Assembly: GCA_958295665.1 (NCBI GenBank)
Contig: OY282558.1
Coordinates: 32,633,045 to 32,697,044 of the forward strand
Reading direction: 5' to 3'
Length of the DNA: 64,000 nt
From: Tipula vernalis
Lineage: Eukaryota; Arthropoda; Insecta; Diptera; Tipulidae
A program made the translations under genes and the position numbers. Positions 23,501-35,057 of this stretch are shown in pieces. Below the pieces are notes generated by a model. The model did not search any database. It was not told where the DNA came from and saw only the letters and a list, made by a program, of their open reading frames with translations. How positions within the stretch are numbered: position 1 is the stretch's first letter; the number at the start of each line of letters is the position of its first letter.

Positions 23501-25362
23501 TCTTCTTCGCGCGTTGGTAAAAGTTACAAAAAATTATCATAAATTGAAGGTTAGCTCGTATGTAGATCGAAGGAATTTACTTAGAATATACAAAAAAAAA
23601 AATACCGTAAATGCACATAAAGTTAGCATAATTGGATTCCAGTTAGGTATTTGGATCTTGGTATGTATGTACAGCTAGTGTAAGATAAGATGTTATAAGT
23701 CGGCCGTATCAATTCTTAAGAAATTTATCTAAATCAAAATAAAACAAAAAATTAAATTGTCACGTTCATTTCGATTCAAATATGTTGTATATACTCGTAG
23801 TTAATCTTAAATTCCATTTCAATAAACTAACAAAACCGAACTACAAAGTTTTTTTTTTGTCTACAATCGGTAATTGATTAATTCTAAACAAACGCTGGAT
23901 AGGATTTTATTTCGATTTAGGTTTCACATCAATAATCAAACACAAGTTTTGCTTTTATTTGTTGTTGACAAAATAAATTGATGGATACAGATGAAAACTA
24001 GGTTCATACTCAGTATTCATTTCGAACATCATCCAACCTTTAAAAATAACTTTTTTTTTTTGGTTATTACATGGATTTCCACTTAAAAACTTCGAATTGG
24101 TTTGGTCTAATTCGATTTTATTTTTGGTAATATCGACATAAAAGACATAAGAGCACTGTTATGTAATTAATTCTACAAGTACTTAAATGAACGGCTCTCG
24201 CTTGAACTACGAGAGTTGCAATGAATGGAATTAAAAAAGCACGAATTCAATTAGTGACATGCACATATTTACATATTACATATTTACTTAAATCATCAAC
24301 TGTTATTAATAATAACAGAAATTAAATGTAAACGTATTTTGATTCGTGTTTTGTAAAACGTATTTCATTCATCATCAATCGTCGTTTATAAATTACAAAA
24401 TGGTATAATTATAGTGCCTTCAGAGTGATATCACTTTGATATGATGATCATGGGATCGCAGATTTATAAATGTGATAGTGATTGACATTAAATACAAATG
24501 TTTGTGTAAAAAGGTGGATTGATTGTGAGTGTAATTTTGTAGTTTTAAATTATGTGTTTAAATCAGATTTGGTGTGGCTTTATCTTTTATCTTATTCACA
24601 ACTTTAAAATGTAATATAACTAGCTGAAACACCCAGGATTAGTCAGCTCTAAAATAATTATTTTGAAGGTTAATTCAAACTAATGTTACAAACAATAAAT
24701 AAAACATATTTTTTTGGAGGTCACGTTTTTTGGAAGTCACAGAGGATCAAATATTTAAAAATTGAATTCACATTGCATATAAAATAAAAACAGAAAAAGG
24801 CTGTTAGACTCGAATTTGCACTTAATCGAACCTCACTGAAATTTAGTCAAACCTTCCGAACCTTACTTATGACGAACTGTGAAAATTGGAGTTGGTTAGC
24901 ACTACGAACGATTCACACTGAGTTGTTCTTGTGTCAGTCGAAGCATATTGTTATCAATTTATCGATTGGTGGTCAGGGGTGCTAAAATCATACGATCATT
25001 TCTTCTTACCATTTGGTAGCCATTATGCTAAATTGGTTGAATTAGGCCCCAGGTCAAAATGTTATTAATTTACAAATCTTTTTTAGTAGAACGTTGATCC
25101 TTGCTGGACCATTCGATTCTTATATCGATAATTTCAGCATTCCTAAAAAGACCGGGTAAACCGCTTAACTACCATCGTTGTTGTTATTGTGCACTGACAC
25201 TGTTTACATAAACCTAGAATTTTAAGTAGGTGGATGGCATAACCGAATATTTTGTTTTTTTTTTATTACAAATTCATTTAGGAAGCAGGGAAATAAAATA
25301 AGAGTCGAGTTCAGTATTTGCTTCCAAAAAAAACCCGGAAATAGCGGAAATATATACGAAAC
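20541..25362. other. AT-rich non-coding DNA
   Basis: No supported gene. An A18 run lies near 20716, and a short GTCTGTCCGTCTGTCTG run at about 23373 resembles the GTCY cores of fly DINE-type repeats, although no element ends were found around it. The remainder is typical AT-rich intron-like sequence with recurrent ATGTATGTA words. Confidence 0.5.
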
Positions 25363-25790
25363 TCAGGGCAACTCAGGGTAAGTGCACACGAAATAAATGT
25401 AGTCATCATCGTCTTCTAAACAATCCCTGCATATAGAATCCTGAGTCAGCCCCATGCGCTAAAGGTTTACTTTAAAATGGTCGTGGAACAGTAAGAGTCG
25501 CGATAAAGACTCCCAACTGGTTCCTGCCGAGAGATAAAGCAAACCTAGTGGCCCTCAAATCAGGTCCACTATTCAAAAGTTTCGCAATGCGGCAGTTATA
25601 AGTAGCAAAACACTGTTGTTTTAATTCACTTAGAGTGCAGTTTTTGATCGCCTTCGTAACCTAGTTAAATGGTAGGGACGCAACTGGTTCCGGACCGACA
25701 AATTTTAGCGTAGTCCCAGCTTTTGCTAGTGAATCGGAAATACTATATGATCGTCACTCTATTACTTGAACATAGAAGATGTATAAAGTA
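25363..25790 (-). pseudogene. C-terminal remnant of an RNase H-bearing LINE (LINE-E)
   Basis: On the minus strand: SDSLAKAGTTLKFVGPEP (end of an RNase H-like domain), then FALSLGRNQLGVFIATLTV. Next comes a cysteine-rich tail RMGLTQDSICRDCLEDDDD followed by YIYFVCTYPELP and a stop at 25363. This is the usual end of the ORF2 protein in I/R1/jockey-type LINEs, where a CxxC...HxxC-like segment follows RNase H. In-frame stops and a frameshift near 25470 show it is dead. The 5' portion is absent. Confidence 0.65.
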
Positions 25791-26087
25791 TTTACAGACC
25801 TTAACAAATTTATCCAACGAATTCAGCAAAGAAATGCATTTGGTTAGGTCCAATCTCCCTTAGGATCATGCATCTCAACAAATATTTTTGGAACTTCTTT
25901 AAAAAAAAAATATAATAAATAACAAGTATAATAAAAGGTATAATGTATTTAAAAAAAGGTATAATCTTTAGGCATAAATTAACGTCAAAATTAATTTTTC
26001 AAGTTGTGGTGAAGCGATATTGATTTATTTATTTATTTCATCATTAATATATTTAATACATAGCATGATTACTGTAATCCAAATTAA

Positions 26088-26810
26088 TTAATTCAAATTT
26101 GTTTTAAATAATTCTCTTGATATATGAAAATCTAACTGGTCGTGGTATACATTAAAAGAATTTAGCATGTTAAAAACAGGACTAAAACCTTCAAAATTTG
26201 TTCTCCTGAAAGGCAAACGAAGCAAGGTATTTCTTGGACGCAAAAACCTAACAGGGACACTAAAATAAAATAATGATAAAAGTTCTGGGCAATTATCTCG
26301 AGATCAAATGATACCACGAGCGAAAACGGCATTAGTTTTATCACGCCTAACAGCTAAGGTGCATAAATTGATTAATTTCAGTCTATTTTGACATCTAGGA
26401 AGTCTTCTAAGTGCAAAAATTAAAAACTGCTTCTGTACACTCTCAATTCTATCCGAATGAAACATATAAATCGGTTGCCAAATTATCGATGCATATTCCA
26501 GAATGGACCTTACATAAGTAACATATAATGTTTTCAATGTGGAAGGGTCATGAAATTGTTTGCCATACCTTTTAATAAACCCCAACATTGAATTAGCTTT
26601 GTTAATTATTAAATCTATATGCTTGTTAAAACTCAAGTTGTTCGAAAATAAAGCTCCTAAGTCACGCATTATTAATACTCTACTCACAACTTCATCATAC
26701 AGTATATACGGTAATTCAACACAAGATGTACGAGATTTACAGAAAGACATTACTTTACATTTGGAGATATTTATTTGTATTTTTATTTTTATTACGGACA
26801 GTCCAGTCAC
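26088..26810 (-). pseudogene. LINE-C C-terminal part (RT thumb and tail)
   Basis: Continuation of the RT in another frame. It holds ISKCKVMSF, then LGALFSNNLSFNKHIDLII, NKANSMLGFIKR and RSILEYASIIWQP, then DRIESVQKQFLIFALRRLP. These are the post-catalytic blocks common in jockey and CR1-type LINEs. A TGA at 26304 interrupts it. Beyond that the same frame continues SRDNCPELL, FYFSVPVRFLRPRN and ends FKTNLN at 26088. The frameshift against the upstream RT lies in an A/T-rich run near 26780-26810. Confidence 0.75.
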
Positions 26811-28095
26811 AAAATAAATTTAATTCATTTTGAACACGTATAGTGTCAGAAGCAGATTTTATCTCTGCGTATATCTTTATATCATCCGCATACATCAAAC
26901 ATTTACAAAAATTAAAACAGTCAATAATATCATTGATGAAAAGTATAAATAAAAACGGGCCAAGATGACTGCCCTGAAAGATACCAGAGGACGCTACATA
27001 TGAATCCGATACAGTATCCATAATTTTAGCACATTGCATGCGATTCGTTAAGCATGAAGCAATCCAACTAAGAGGGATAAATTCATTATAAAATGTCAAA
27101 AAAAATCTTTTAGGATTACTTCTTATTTCATCCTCAATTCGTAAAATATAAATATGGTAAAGAAAATCATTAAGATATTTGAATTCTTTCCTTAACATAC
27201 AATATTTTTCATAATCCGTACCATTACCAGAACGCTTAAATAACTTACTAGCTTTAGATTTGCGGTTAGCAAAATTTTTCAACGAATGGTTAAACCACGG
27301 TTCACTGTACTCACAGCGCGTCGCCTTTTTAAGAACAAACTGGTCAAATCGTGCATTTTCAGCACCATGAAACCGTTCAACAATTTCGGAAATATTATTA
27401 TTATTCACTAAGAACTCAGACCAGTCAATTTTACCAAAATATTCATCAAGGGACACAAAGTCTGCATTCAAAAAATCAAATTTAACATACTTAACAATAA
27501 ATTCAGCTATGCTATATTCTAAAAAATTTATTTCGATGAGCAATGGTGTATGAAAGATATTGGGACTCCCTCCCAAGTCAGCACAAGCTATCACATGAAC
27601 TGATTGAATTGATGTAAACACCAGATCGAGAATACGACCCATGTTGTTCCGAACCGTATTAATTTGTTGAATGCCAAAACTTGACAATACATCCAAGACA
27701 TTGTTTGATATCAAATCATTAGAAGATCTAACGAAAGCATCATCTATATGGATCCACTCAATTTTAGGTAAATTAAAATCACCAACTATTAAAATTTGAT
27801 CGTCTTGTAGCATCAACGGCAATATCTCCTTCGTGATCAATTCTATAAAGGTTATATAGACATCCTCAGCACTGCCGAACGGAATGTAAATACCAATGAT
27901 AAAAAGCCAAAAGGAACCGTACTTTATCTTAACAGCGAAGTCGCATCTAATATTTAATTGCTGGAATGTTAATTCGTGTTGAAAGCCGTTTCCTGAGTCA
28001 AACTATTCGAAAAATTTAAGAAATGGTGATTTCTTAATTAAGATGAGAACTTTGATTCCTCATTTCTTCATTTCACTACAACAATATGGCTTCAT
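26755..28095 (-). pseudogene. LINE-C endonuclease fused to RT by an internal deletion
   Basis: From about 28070 the minus strand reads KVLILIKKSPFLKFFE, a stop, then FDSGNGFQHEL and FWLFIIGIYIPFG, the start of an apurinic-type endonuclease. The open frame 26755-27840 continues with ILIVGDFNLPKIEW (the GDFN block) and RILDLVFTS. A linker contains CEYSEPWFNHSLKNFANRK. Near 27075 the protein jumps from RFFLTFYNEF directly to a late RT segment: WIASCLTNRMQCAKI, then the QGSHLGP block and the catalytic LMYADDIKIY. The early RT blocks are missing, yet the join keeps frame for 361 codons. The C-terminal part follows in another frame. Confidence 0.75.
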
Positions 28096-28439
28096 AAAAA
28101 ACAAAACCTTCGGAGGTACTTGTTTCTTGTGACTTTGCAGCAAATTATGCATTTATAATGCTAAATACAACACAAGAGTCTCATTCGAACAACAAACAAC
28201 TATTGATTCGTTTGTAATTTACAAAAACGTAAGAGAAAAATGGCCCATCTTCATCCCATCATGGCATTATCTTCAACACGACACTATAGCGGTTTACTTC
28301 TTCAATGTAAAATTGATGAAGATTTTGAAAACTAAAACTAGTGATTTAACTAGAATTTATTATAATATTGATGGTGGGTGCAGTAACACATTATAAAAAT
28401 AATAGTAAAAATGTATGAATATATCTAAGCACAAAGAGG

Positions 28440-28700
28440 ATTTCGGCATCGATTATGAGTGACATTTCCACGCAACAGCTCTTGGAAAGGGACTGTGCGG
28501 TAGAGTAGGGGGTACTATCAAAAGAATGGCGTGTCCAGAGCCTGTCTCACACGATGGTATCATAACCAAAGCGGAAGACTGATAGGTTTTTAGAATTTTG
28601 TTCAGATGCTGAATATAAATCCGAATACATCGCACAAACTAAAAACAATAAAAGGAACTCGCGATTTCCACGCAGTCATTCCTTCGAAGGAAGGCTACAT
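28440..28700 (+). pseudogene. Small coding fossil with a GKGxCGRVGGTxKR-like motif
   Basis: The plus strand reads HFHATALGKGLCGRVGGTI followed by KRMACPEPVS, and later CSDAEYKSEYIAQTKNN, with at least one shift between. From memory this resembles an uncharacterised insect protein family containing SHGKGxCDGxGGTxKR. I cannot confirm that without a search. It has no start, no clear end, and lies between LINE-C and AT-rich DNA. Confidence 0.35.
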
Positions 28701-29957
28701 GAATTTTAAGAAATATTCAAACAGTGAAAATTATGTGAAATTTGAAATGTAACTGTGAATATTTTCAAATTTTTCTCTTCATTTTGTAGTAAAATATTTT
28801 TTATCAATAACTTTTATTTTAAATTTCATTTTGAATATTAATATTTAGGGGAATAACCTTCAAAAAATCGATTTTTTTTTGTTTTTTTTTTTTTTATTAA
28901 ATCAATAGTATATTATCCCTAGAATATGCCCCCAAAACGAAAAGGATGGTTTTTAATTAGTACAGGTATAAATTAACAATGATAAGCTTTCATCAACCTT
29001 TTTCCTTGTTCGGAAACTTTAAACGCGTTTTTCTCAAAACCATGTTTTTGAAACTGGCATGCGGGATAACTCAAAATTGATTTAATTGCCTTGAATATAT
29101 ACTTAAATTTAGTACTAATAACAGGAAAAATTATGAACAAAAAAACGTGCACAATTTATGCAAAAAATGGATTTTTAACTAACGTTTTTAAGTATATCTA
29201 CAAATTACACTCATAAATTTTGCAATAATATATTTTTTATTTCGGATAATTCTGCGAGATGCTAGAGTGCACGCCATGAAGAAAGAATTGACAGAGCCAT
29301 CTTCATATTTTTTTAACTAACTTACCCTTTTAATAATACTAAAAAATTAATTTGAACTCTTCAATATGTACACAATAAACATTAATAATTGCAAAAATAT
29401 ATATTGAACAGTTTTTTTTTTCTTTAATTTACAAAAAGCGCTTGTCTTTGGCGTTCTACACCAGTTTACCTCCTTAAACGTAAGAAAACGAAACTAGATG
29501 TTGCGCTGATTTTTGTAATATGTCTAAACGGATTAAACATGGGAGAAAAATCAGAAAGAACGTTTCGGAGGCGATTTTGAAAAGGATAAAATTAAAGATG
29601 GTACCATGCCTATAACTTTTCTATAATCCCTATTTATTTATCTTTAAAATGAGTTCAATTTTACAGTTTTCGGATTATTAGTTTTTAAATAACAATAAAT
29701 ATTTATAACAAACACCACGTGCATGAAAGTTTTAAATATTTGACACATATTTAACAACAACAAAAACTCTTGATGCATAAAGTGTTTCGTTTACTCAGTA
29801 CTACACATTCAAAACATAAAAATCATAAAATTAAATCATGACTTCAGGTACCATATAAAGGAGTTGTGATTTCACGTATTTTTCTCCATATATTCGATTT
29901 TGCATAACCAGAATTGGAGGAGTTATTCCATTAAATTGGTTGCTAATTAAAGCGATT
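28701..29957. other. AT-rich non-coding DNA
   Basis: Nothing recognisable beyond T-runs (about 28870-28896) and short simple repeats. Confidence 0.5.
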
Positions 29958-30010
29958 TACAGTAAAAGCCCATTTATCCGTCAATCCGGTTAGCTCAATT
30001 AACCGGATTT
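29958..30010 (+). repeat. Pogo/Tigger-like transposon end with hairpin
   Basis: TA followed by CAGTAAAAGCCCATTTATCC, the usual look of a Tigger/pogo terminal repeat. It is followed by a perfect 10-bp hairpin, AATCCGGTTA (29983-29992) with TAACCGGATT (30000-30009). I did not find the matching opposite end, so this may be a solitary end. Confidence 0.4.
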
Positions 30011-30206
30011 TCTTTACACGAATTATTTTTAACACGGTGACGATTAGGATCTACCATTTGAAAACAGTGTTAGATTTAACCGTTTAATATTTACATTCAT
30101 TTTTGGACAACATCCAAGCAATCCTGTGACTTAGAATTTGGTTTTTGTTTCAAGTTTCCTGGTAGTGCGGTTCAAGAGGTATTAACGTTTCAAAGTGAAA
30201 TAAGTC

Positions 30207-31570
30207 TCAGTGAAATTCAGCAAAGCAATTTCTATTTTTATTATTGCATAAATGTACCATACATTTATCAAGATAAAGTGCGAACGACCTTCACAATTCA
30301 CATTTTTGCATCGACTGGCTTCTTCCCTTTGATCATGTTGCGACTTGTGCCCAAACCTATCTACAGTCTCCTGGCTCTACGTTCTCTTGATTTGAAGATG
30401 TTGAAATCCTAAAATGTAATAAATCCAAAATAATGTTTTGGATTATTTTATTTTTAATGTAATCCTGCTTGTACTCTAACTAACAAGAAGCAACTGCGAA
30501 ATCTGTAAACAACTGTGCGCAAAAAAGTGCGTAAACCAACGAAGATGCCACTTTTTGCAAATAATGAAGGTTCTGTAGTAACTAATAATATAATACTTCC
30601 GTATTATACAATTTGATAATCTCTGGCCGTTTTACAGAAACGTAGGATTTCAACTGTTTGTCCCATCTTTTGGCTTCATCCTATGTATACCAACTCCCAC
30701 AAAGTTTCAAGCAACGTGAATTGGCTTCGTATCTAACCACTTTACAATGGTTATTTTACCATCAGCACTTGTTACACTGTCCGACTATCCTCGTTTTTTT
30801 TTCTTAAATTCGTTATCTAGAATTAAAGGTGGCTTGGCAAATCTATTGACCCTAACGGTGCCCGCAGCGTTGATTTCATTTTTAGAACCTTTAATAATTG
30901 GTATTAGGTAAAAAAATTATAGAAACAAATGTAGTGGCCTGGCTTTTTGAGACGATTAGTCAAATGCAATACGGTAGCGGCTCCGCATCTAAATTTATTT
31001 ATATAATTTTTTGGTATGCCTGACTCAGTCCCTTGGACTGACTACTTAGGCTTTAATTCCGCAAGTATTAGGTTTTCCTTTCATTTATTGTTTCATATAA
31101 AGTTTGCTTTTGAAAGGAATAATTTGCTCATTTACGCATACTGATGGTTTAATTTCTGAAGATAATAAATAAATTCGAATTGATTCAATAAACGGACGAA
31201 CTTTGTAAAATCGTTCGGCACAATTTTTAGGTGTCTCTAAATTATTAGTTATATGTAGGTTATTTCGTAGCTGAATAAACCGATCGCCGATGGAATCCCA
31301 AGAGCTTTATCAAAATACAATCAGATTCTGGGAAGTTTGAACTAGCCCATTGCTATTTGTAGTCAAAATAAATGTTTCATTTCCGATGTGTTGGTGTGTT
31401 TATAACTAATCATTTTTTGTTCTGCATACAAGTTTGTGACAAAAGCCTTTTCTTCAAAAATTTTCTCCGGAAAATAATTTCTAAAATATTCCATGGGAGT
31501 TTTAAGGGGCGAAATATCATGTGGCTCAACATTTGCGGCAATTTCCGAACTTGCAATATATAGCTGTATA
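30207..31570 (-). pseudogene. Decayed piggyBac-family transposase
   Basis: The minus strand carries the family in order. N-terminal: PMEYFRNYFPEKIFEEKAFV, then NLYAEQKMIS. Middle: IESIRIYLLSSEIKPSVCVN with EQIIPFKSKLYMKQ and GKPNTCGIKA. Later: EINAAGTVRVNRFAKPPLI, DGKITIVKWLDTKPIHVAC and KKWHLRWFTHFFAHS. C-terminal: a cysteine-rich block KCEL...DKCMVHLCNNKNRNCF, stop at 30207. The first catalytic Asp of the family (DEQ) reads NEQ here. Many stops and shifts show long decay. No TTAA-flanked ends were found around it. The TTAA element at 16355-18862 has piggyBac-like ends, but nothing links the two directly. Confidence 0.8.
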
Positions 31571-31869
31571 TAGATATATATGTATTTGTAGCAGAGACAG
31601 AAAGTATCTGGCTTATTATAAAAAAAATGTTTAATCGACGTTTTAGTTTTGAAATAACCTGATGATGAGCGGTTTATACGCTCAAAACTAGTAGTTTTTC
31701 TAATTATTATAAATAAATAAATATTCACAGTAAAAAGAAAGTGATAAATTTTAAAAACTTTTGTTGTTTTTAAAAAAATGATAAAAAATTGAGAAAATTT
31801 GAAAATTTATTTTAAATATTGCGAAAAGCTTTCGTTATTACATCGCAAGATGTTAATATATACACTATA

Positions 31870-32125
31870 GCTGTGTTTTTTTTATTCGCTCCGGATAGCT
31901 GCTATCGAAAGCCGGGTTATAAAATGTGGCTCCCGATAGCGCTCCGTATAAATAGGTAGAGCCAAAATTTGTATATGAAGATTTCGCTAAACAATTGAAT
32001 TAAAAATGATAGTTTGACGTTAAATAAATTTAGTTTACCAATAAATAGTGCGTCAAATTAAAATTTAGGCGTAGAAAAATGACGGCTCTCGATAGCAGCT
32101 ATCGGGTGCGAATAAAAAAATATAG
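31870..32125. mobile_element. MITE with ~50-bp inverted ends
   Basis: The left end GCTGTG then T8 and ATTCGCTCCGGATAGCTGC is mirrored at the right by GCAGCTATCGGGTGCGAAT, then A7 and TATAGC. Both ends include GATAGCTGCTATCG, itself palindromic. ATA or TATA flanks are compatible with a short target duplication. The interior is non-coding. Confidence 0.7.
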
Positions 32126-33007
32126 CATATATAATTCGAATTATAATTTCCGTCGGAATTAAATGGAAAGACAAGAAAGTTATGCATGTATAGCATAAGC
32201 GACTCAAAAAAGTGAAACGGAAATACATTAGAAACAAACAGAATTTCACGCATATTTTAAGTATTAAATATTATCAAAGCAACCTTGATTATACAAAGCC
32301 ATAGCCAAAAACGAAGCTTTTATAAGGGAATTAGAAACGAGGAAAAAATCAAACTTTTCATAGTAAAACACACAAAACATATGGGAAATCACTTTTTTTC
32401 CTAAGACAAATTTTTAAATGAAAACGTTACAAATTCTTAATTATGATTTCTGAAATACTTTCATAAATGTTTGAATTTCAACATATATGAGCAACGTTTA
32501 AGTAAATCGTTTTCATTTTCTTGTAATAATTGATTAATTTAAACCAAAATATAAAAAAAAATTCATAACAACAGCATTCTGGACAAATTGAAATAAAAGC
32601 CTACTACAAATCGTTTGGTCATTAAGTCACTATACGTTACATAGATGGCAGTGATGGCCATAAGCATTTGGTAAAATCGTACCACAAAATTACCACCTGG
32701 CGAAATTTCAAGTTCAAAAATTGTAGGAAAAGGAATACAAATTCACATAATATAGAAACGTGTGCTAATTTTGTGATTAAATAATTTTTTTTCGTATTTT
32801 TCTGTAAACATTTTACACATCTATCGTATACTAGTAAAACTAAAGATAAATTTAGCAAGTATTATTTTAATTCGCCAGAGCCAACTTTGATGGAAATGTT
32901 TCAAAATGAAAGTTCGAAAAATATATTTTAGAAATAATTTAATTTTAATATTTCTGCAATTAATATTTATTTAATAGCAATATAGCCTTCTTGTAGATTG
33001 TTGTTAA

Positions 33008-33765
33008 CCCGCTGTCTACACTATGCAATTCCACTGATATTTTATATCATGATATAAATTTTATCAATGTATGTGTGTGTATATTATACGCATTTTGAAA
33101 CTATTATAGGAGGCTATTTGACGAAAATTTATTAGTAAAATATTACGAAATGTCATAAAAAAGTTGTTTTGTTTTGCCATTTGAAATTTTCTCTCATGCT
33201 GACAAAATGTCTTTTAATACGGAAAGTACAATGCGATTAATCGATTTGTACCGAAAAAATGAAATATTATGGAAAATAACCCATAAAAATTACAAAAGGG
33301 GCGACATAAAAAATTCTATTTTACAAAATATAGCGGACAAAATGGCCGTAAATGTTAAAGACATTAGAAGAAAAATAAGGAATCTTCGAAATCAATATGT
33401 ACAAAATAAAAAATTAGAGCAGAGTAAAAAAAATCTGGAAGCGCTGTTGTTGACGATAGAAAATCTTGGTATTTGTACAAGGAAATGAAGTTTTTGGACG
33501 AGGTGGTAGTTCTCCATATTGTACAATTTTCTGAAGAAATTACTTTGACAAATTATTTTTAACCTAACCACAACTGGCAAGTGTTAAAAGACAACTAATT
33601 TTTTCATAGCATTGAAACAATTTTGTTTGACATTTCAAGATATTATATTATGATAGTAAAATGCCCAGCTATGATATTTTTTGGATAGATATTTGTCAAT
33701 ACATTGAAAAAAAAACATTTACAAACAAAAAATTGCTGATGGAATTGCATAGTGTAGAAACCGCG
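33008..33765 (+). mobile_element. Harbinger-like element encoding only a MADF-type protein
   Basis: 758 bp with 26-bp terminal inverted repeats. The left end is CCCGCTGTCTACACTATGCA; the right end complement is CGCGGTTTCTACACTATGCA, and both continue ATTCCA. It is flanked by TAA (33005-33007, 33766-33768). Copy 2 of the host element shows the empty site TTCTTAAAGATATG, proving the TAA duplication. Three-base TWA targets and a Myb/MADF-like second protein are features of PIF/Harbinger transposons. No DDE transposase is present. Confidence 0.8.
33207..33562 (+). pseudogene. MADF-domain DNA-binding protein of the Harbinger-like element, one frameshift
   Basis: Reads from MSFNTEST at 33207 (an in-frame ATG at 33174 would add 11 residues). 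The MADF pattern is clear: MRLIDLYRKNEILWKITHKN, then ILQNIADKMAVNVKDIRRK and IRNLRNQYVQNKKLEQSKK. The frame then ends at 33488 in unrelated residues. One frame over, the expected second half of the domain continues from the A8 run at 33426-33433: SGSAVVDDRKSWYLYKEMKF followed by LDEVV and a stop at 33560-33562. A single-base change in the A run explains this. Such proteins help Harbinger transposases enter the nucleus or bind the ends; that role is inferred. Confidence 0.75.
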
Positions 33766-33942
33766 TAAAGATATGTAGAAAACTTTTATACAAACATTTT
33801 ATAATATTTTCGCTTTTTTCATTGAAAACTTGAAGCTAAAAAACACCATTTTTACTATGGATTACTATGGAAATCAGTGAAAAATTATACCACTAAAAAA
33901 GCTTCTAAAAAATACGTCATTATGATTATGGCTCTATACTCT

Positions 33943-35000
33943 TTATACGAACTATAGTAATACCATCAGGTATTAACCACATAGAAAACAATAACATCAT
34001 GAACGATAAAAACAAACACAAAAATAACATAATTTACTGGCACAGATATGTTGATGACATATTGGTTTTATTTCAAGGCTCACTGAGGCAATTGGATAAT
34101 TTTCACAAATACATTAATACAATACACAAAAATATAAAATTCACAGTAGAAACCGAAGTTGACAAATCAATTAATTTTCTGGACATCACTATTGCAAACA
34201 TAAACCAAAGCCACCAATTTAAAATTTTTAGAAAATCAACACAAACAGATCATACAATTGACAACTCATCATATCACCCACCACAACATAAATATGCTGC
34301 ATACAATCACATGGTATACAGGTTAAATAATATACCAATGAACGAAACAGATTACATGGAAGAGCTCAACACAATAAAAACAATTGCAACCAAAAATGGA
34401 TTTGATAAAAATTTAGTACACCGGTTGAATTTCAAAATTAGACATAAAATGCAACAACAACTATTCACCACATTATATAATTACGTGGATACAGATAACG
34501 AAATGAAATACATCAGTATGGAATACAATGAAAGGAGCAGTAAATTTATGAATAAAATATTAAAGCAATATGGATATACACTGGCATACAGAACTAACAA
34601 CAAAATAAAACATAAATTGAATACAACCCAAAACAACAATCTGGATACTGGTATTTACAAATTAAAATGCAATAACTGTCCAAAATTTTATATTGGGCAG
34701 ACAGGCCGTTCATTCGCCCAAAGATTCACTGAACATACCCAAGAAGTAAACAACTCAAACACCAACACAAAATTCAAATCAATCTATGCACAACATCTAT
34801 ACACCGAAAAACATAATTACACAGACATAGATAATAACCTTATAATTTTATATAAACTTCCAAAGGGCAATAAAATGGACCGAATGGAAGAGATAGAAAT
34901 TTATAAAAACAGGAACAACCCACTCATACTCAACGAAAAGCTCAACACAAAAACAAATAAAATTTACGACATAATAATACAAAAAACAAGAAATAAGTAG
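33943..35000 (+). CDS. PLE protein, partial: RT palm plus GIY-YIG endonuclease
   Basis: Open frame of about 352 codons with no internal stop. Its natural start is lost; an in-frame ATG lies at 33999. Counting from that Met, the catalytic RT motif YVDD is at residues 17-20, followed by the family-specific VDKSINFLDITIAN and a GFDKNLVHRLNFKIR segment. The endonuclease begins with GIY at 218-220 and YIG at 231-233, with a CxxC (CNNC) between them. GRSFAQRFTEH follows and MEEIEIYKNR lies near the C-terminus, providing the usual Arg, His and Glu. The fingers of RT are missing, so the protein cannot polymerise, but the nuclease looks intact. That suggests the insertion is young. Confidence 0.88.
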
Positions 35001-35057
35001 CAACCAATTTTATAAAAATTATTTTATAAAAATTGTTTTTAAAAAATTAGAATCAAT

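Larger units (their letters stand above)
26021..28095 (-). mobile_element. LINE-C: jockey/CR1-like non-LTR retrotransposon with internal deletion
   Basis: The element runs from an endonuclease start near 28095 to a coding end at 26088 and a 3' tail at 26021-26041 made of AAAT units (minus strand), the form of tail many LINEs carry. It is 5' truncated within or just before the endonuclease, has lost the first half of the RT, and carries a stop and frameshifts. Its ORF pieces are described separately. Confidence 0.8.

Noticed and set aside
31372..31563. 63-codon plus-strand frame
   Set aside because: It is the complement of the readable piggyBac N-terminal segment.
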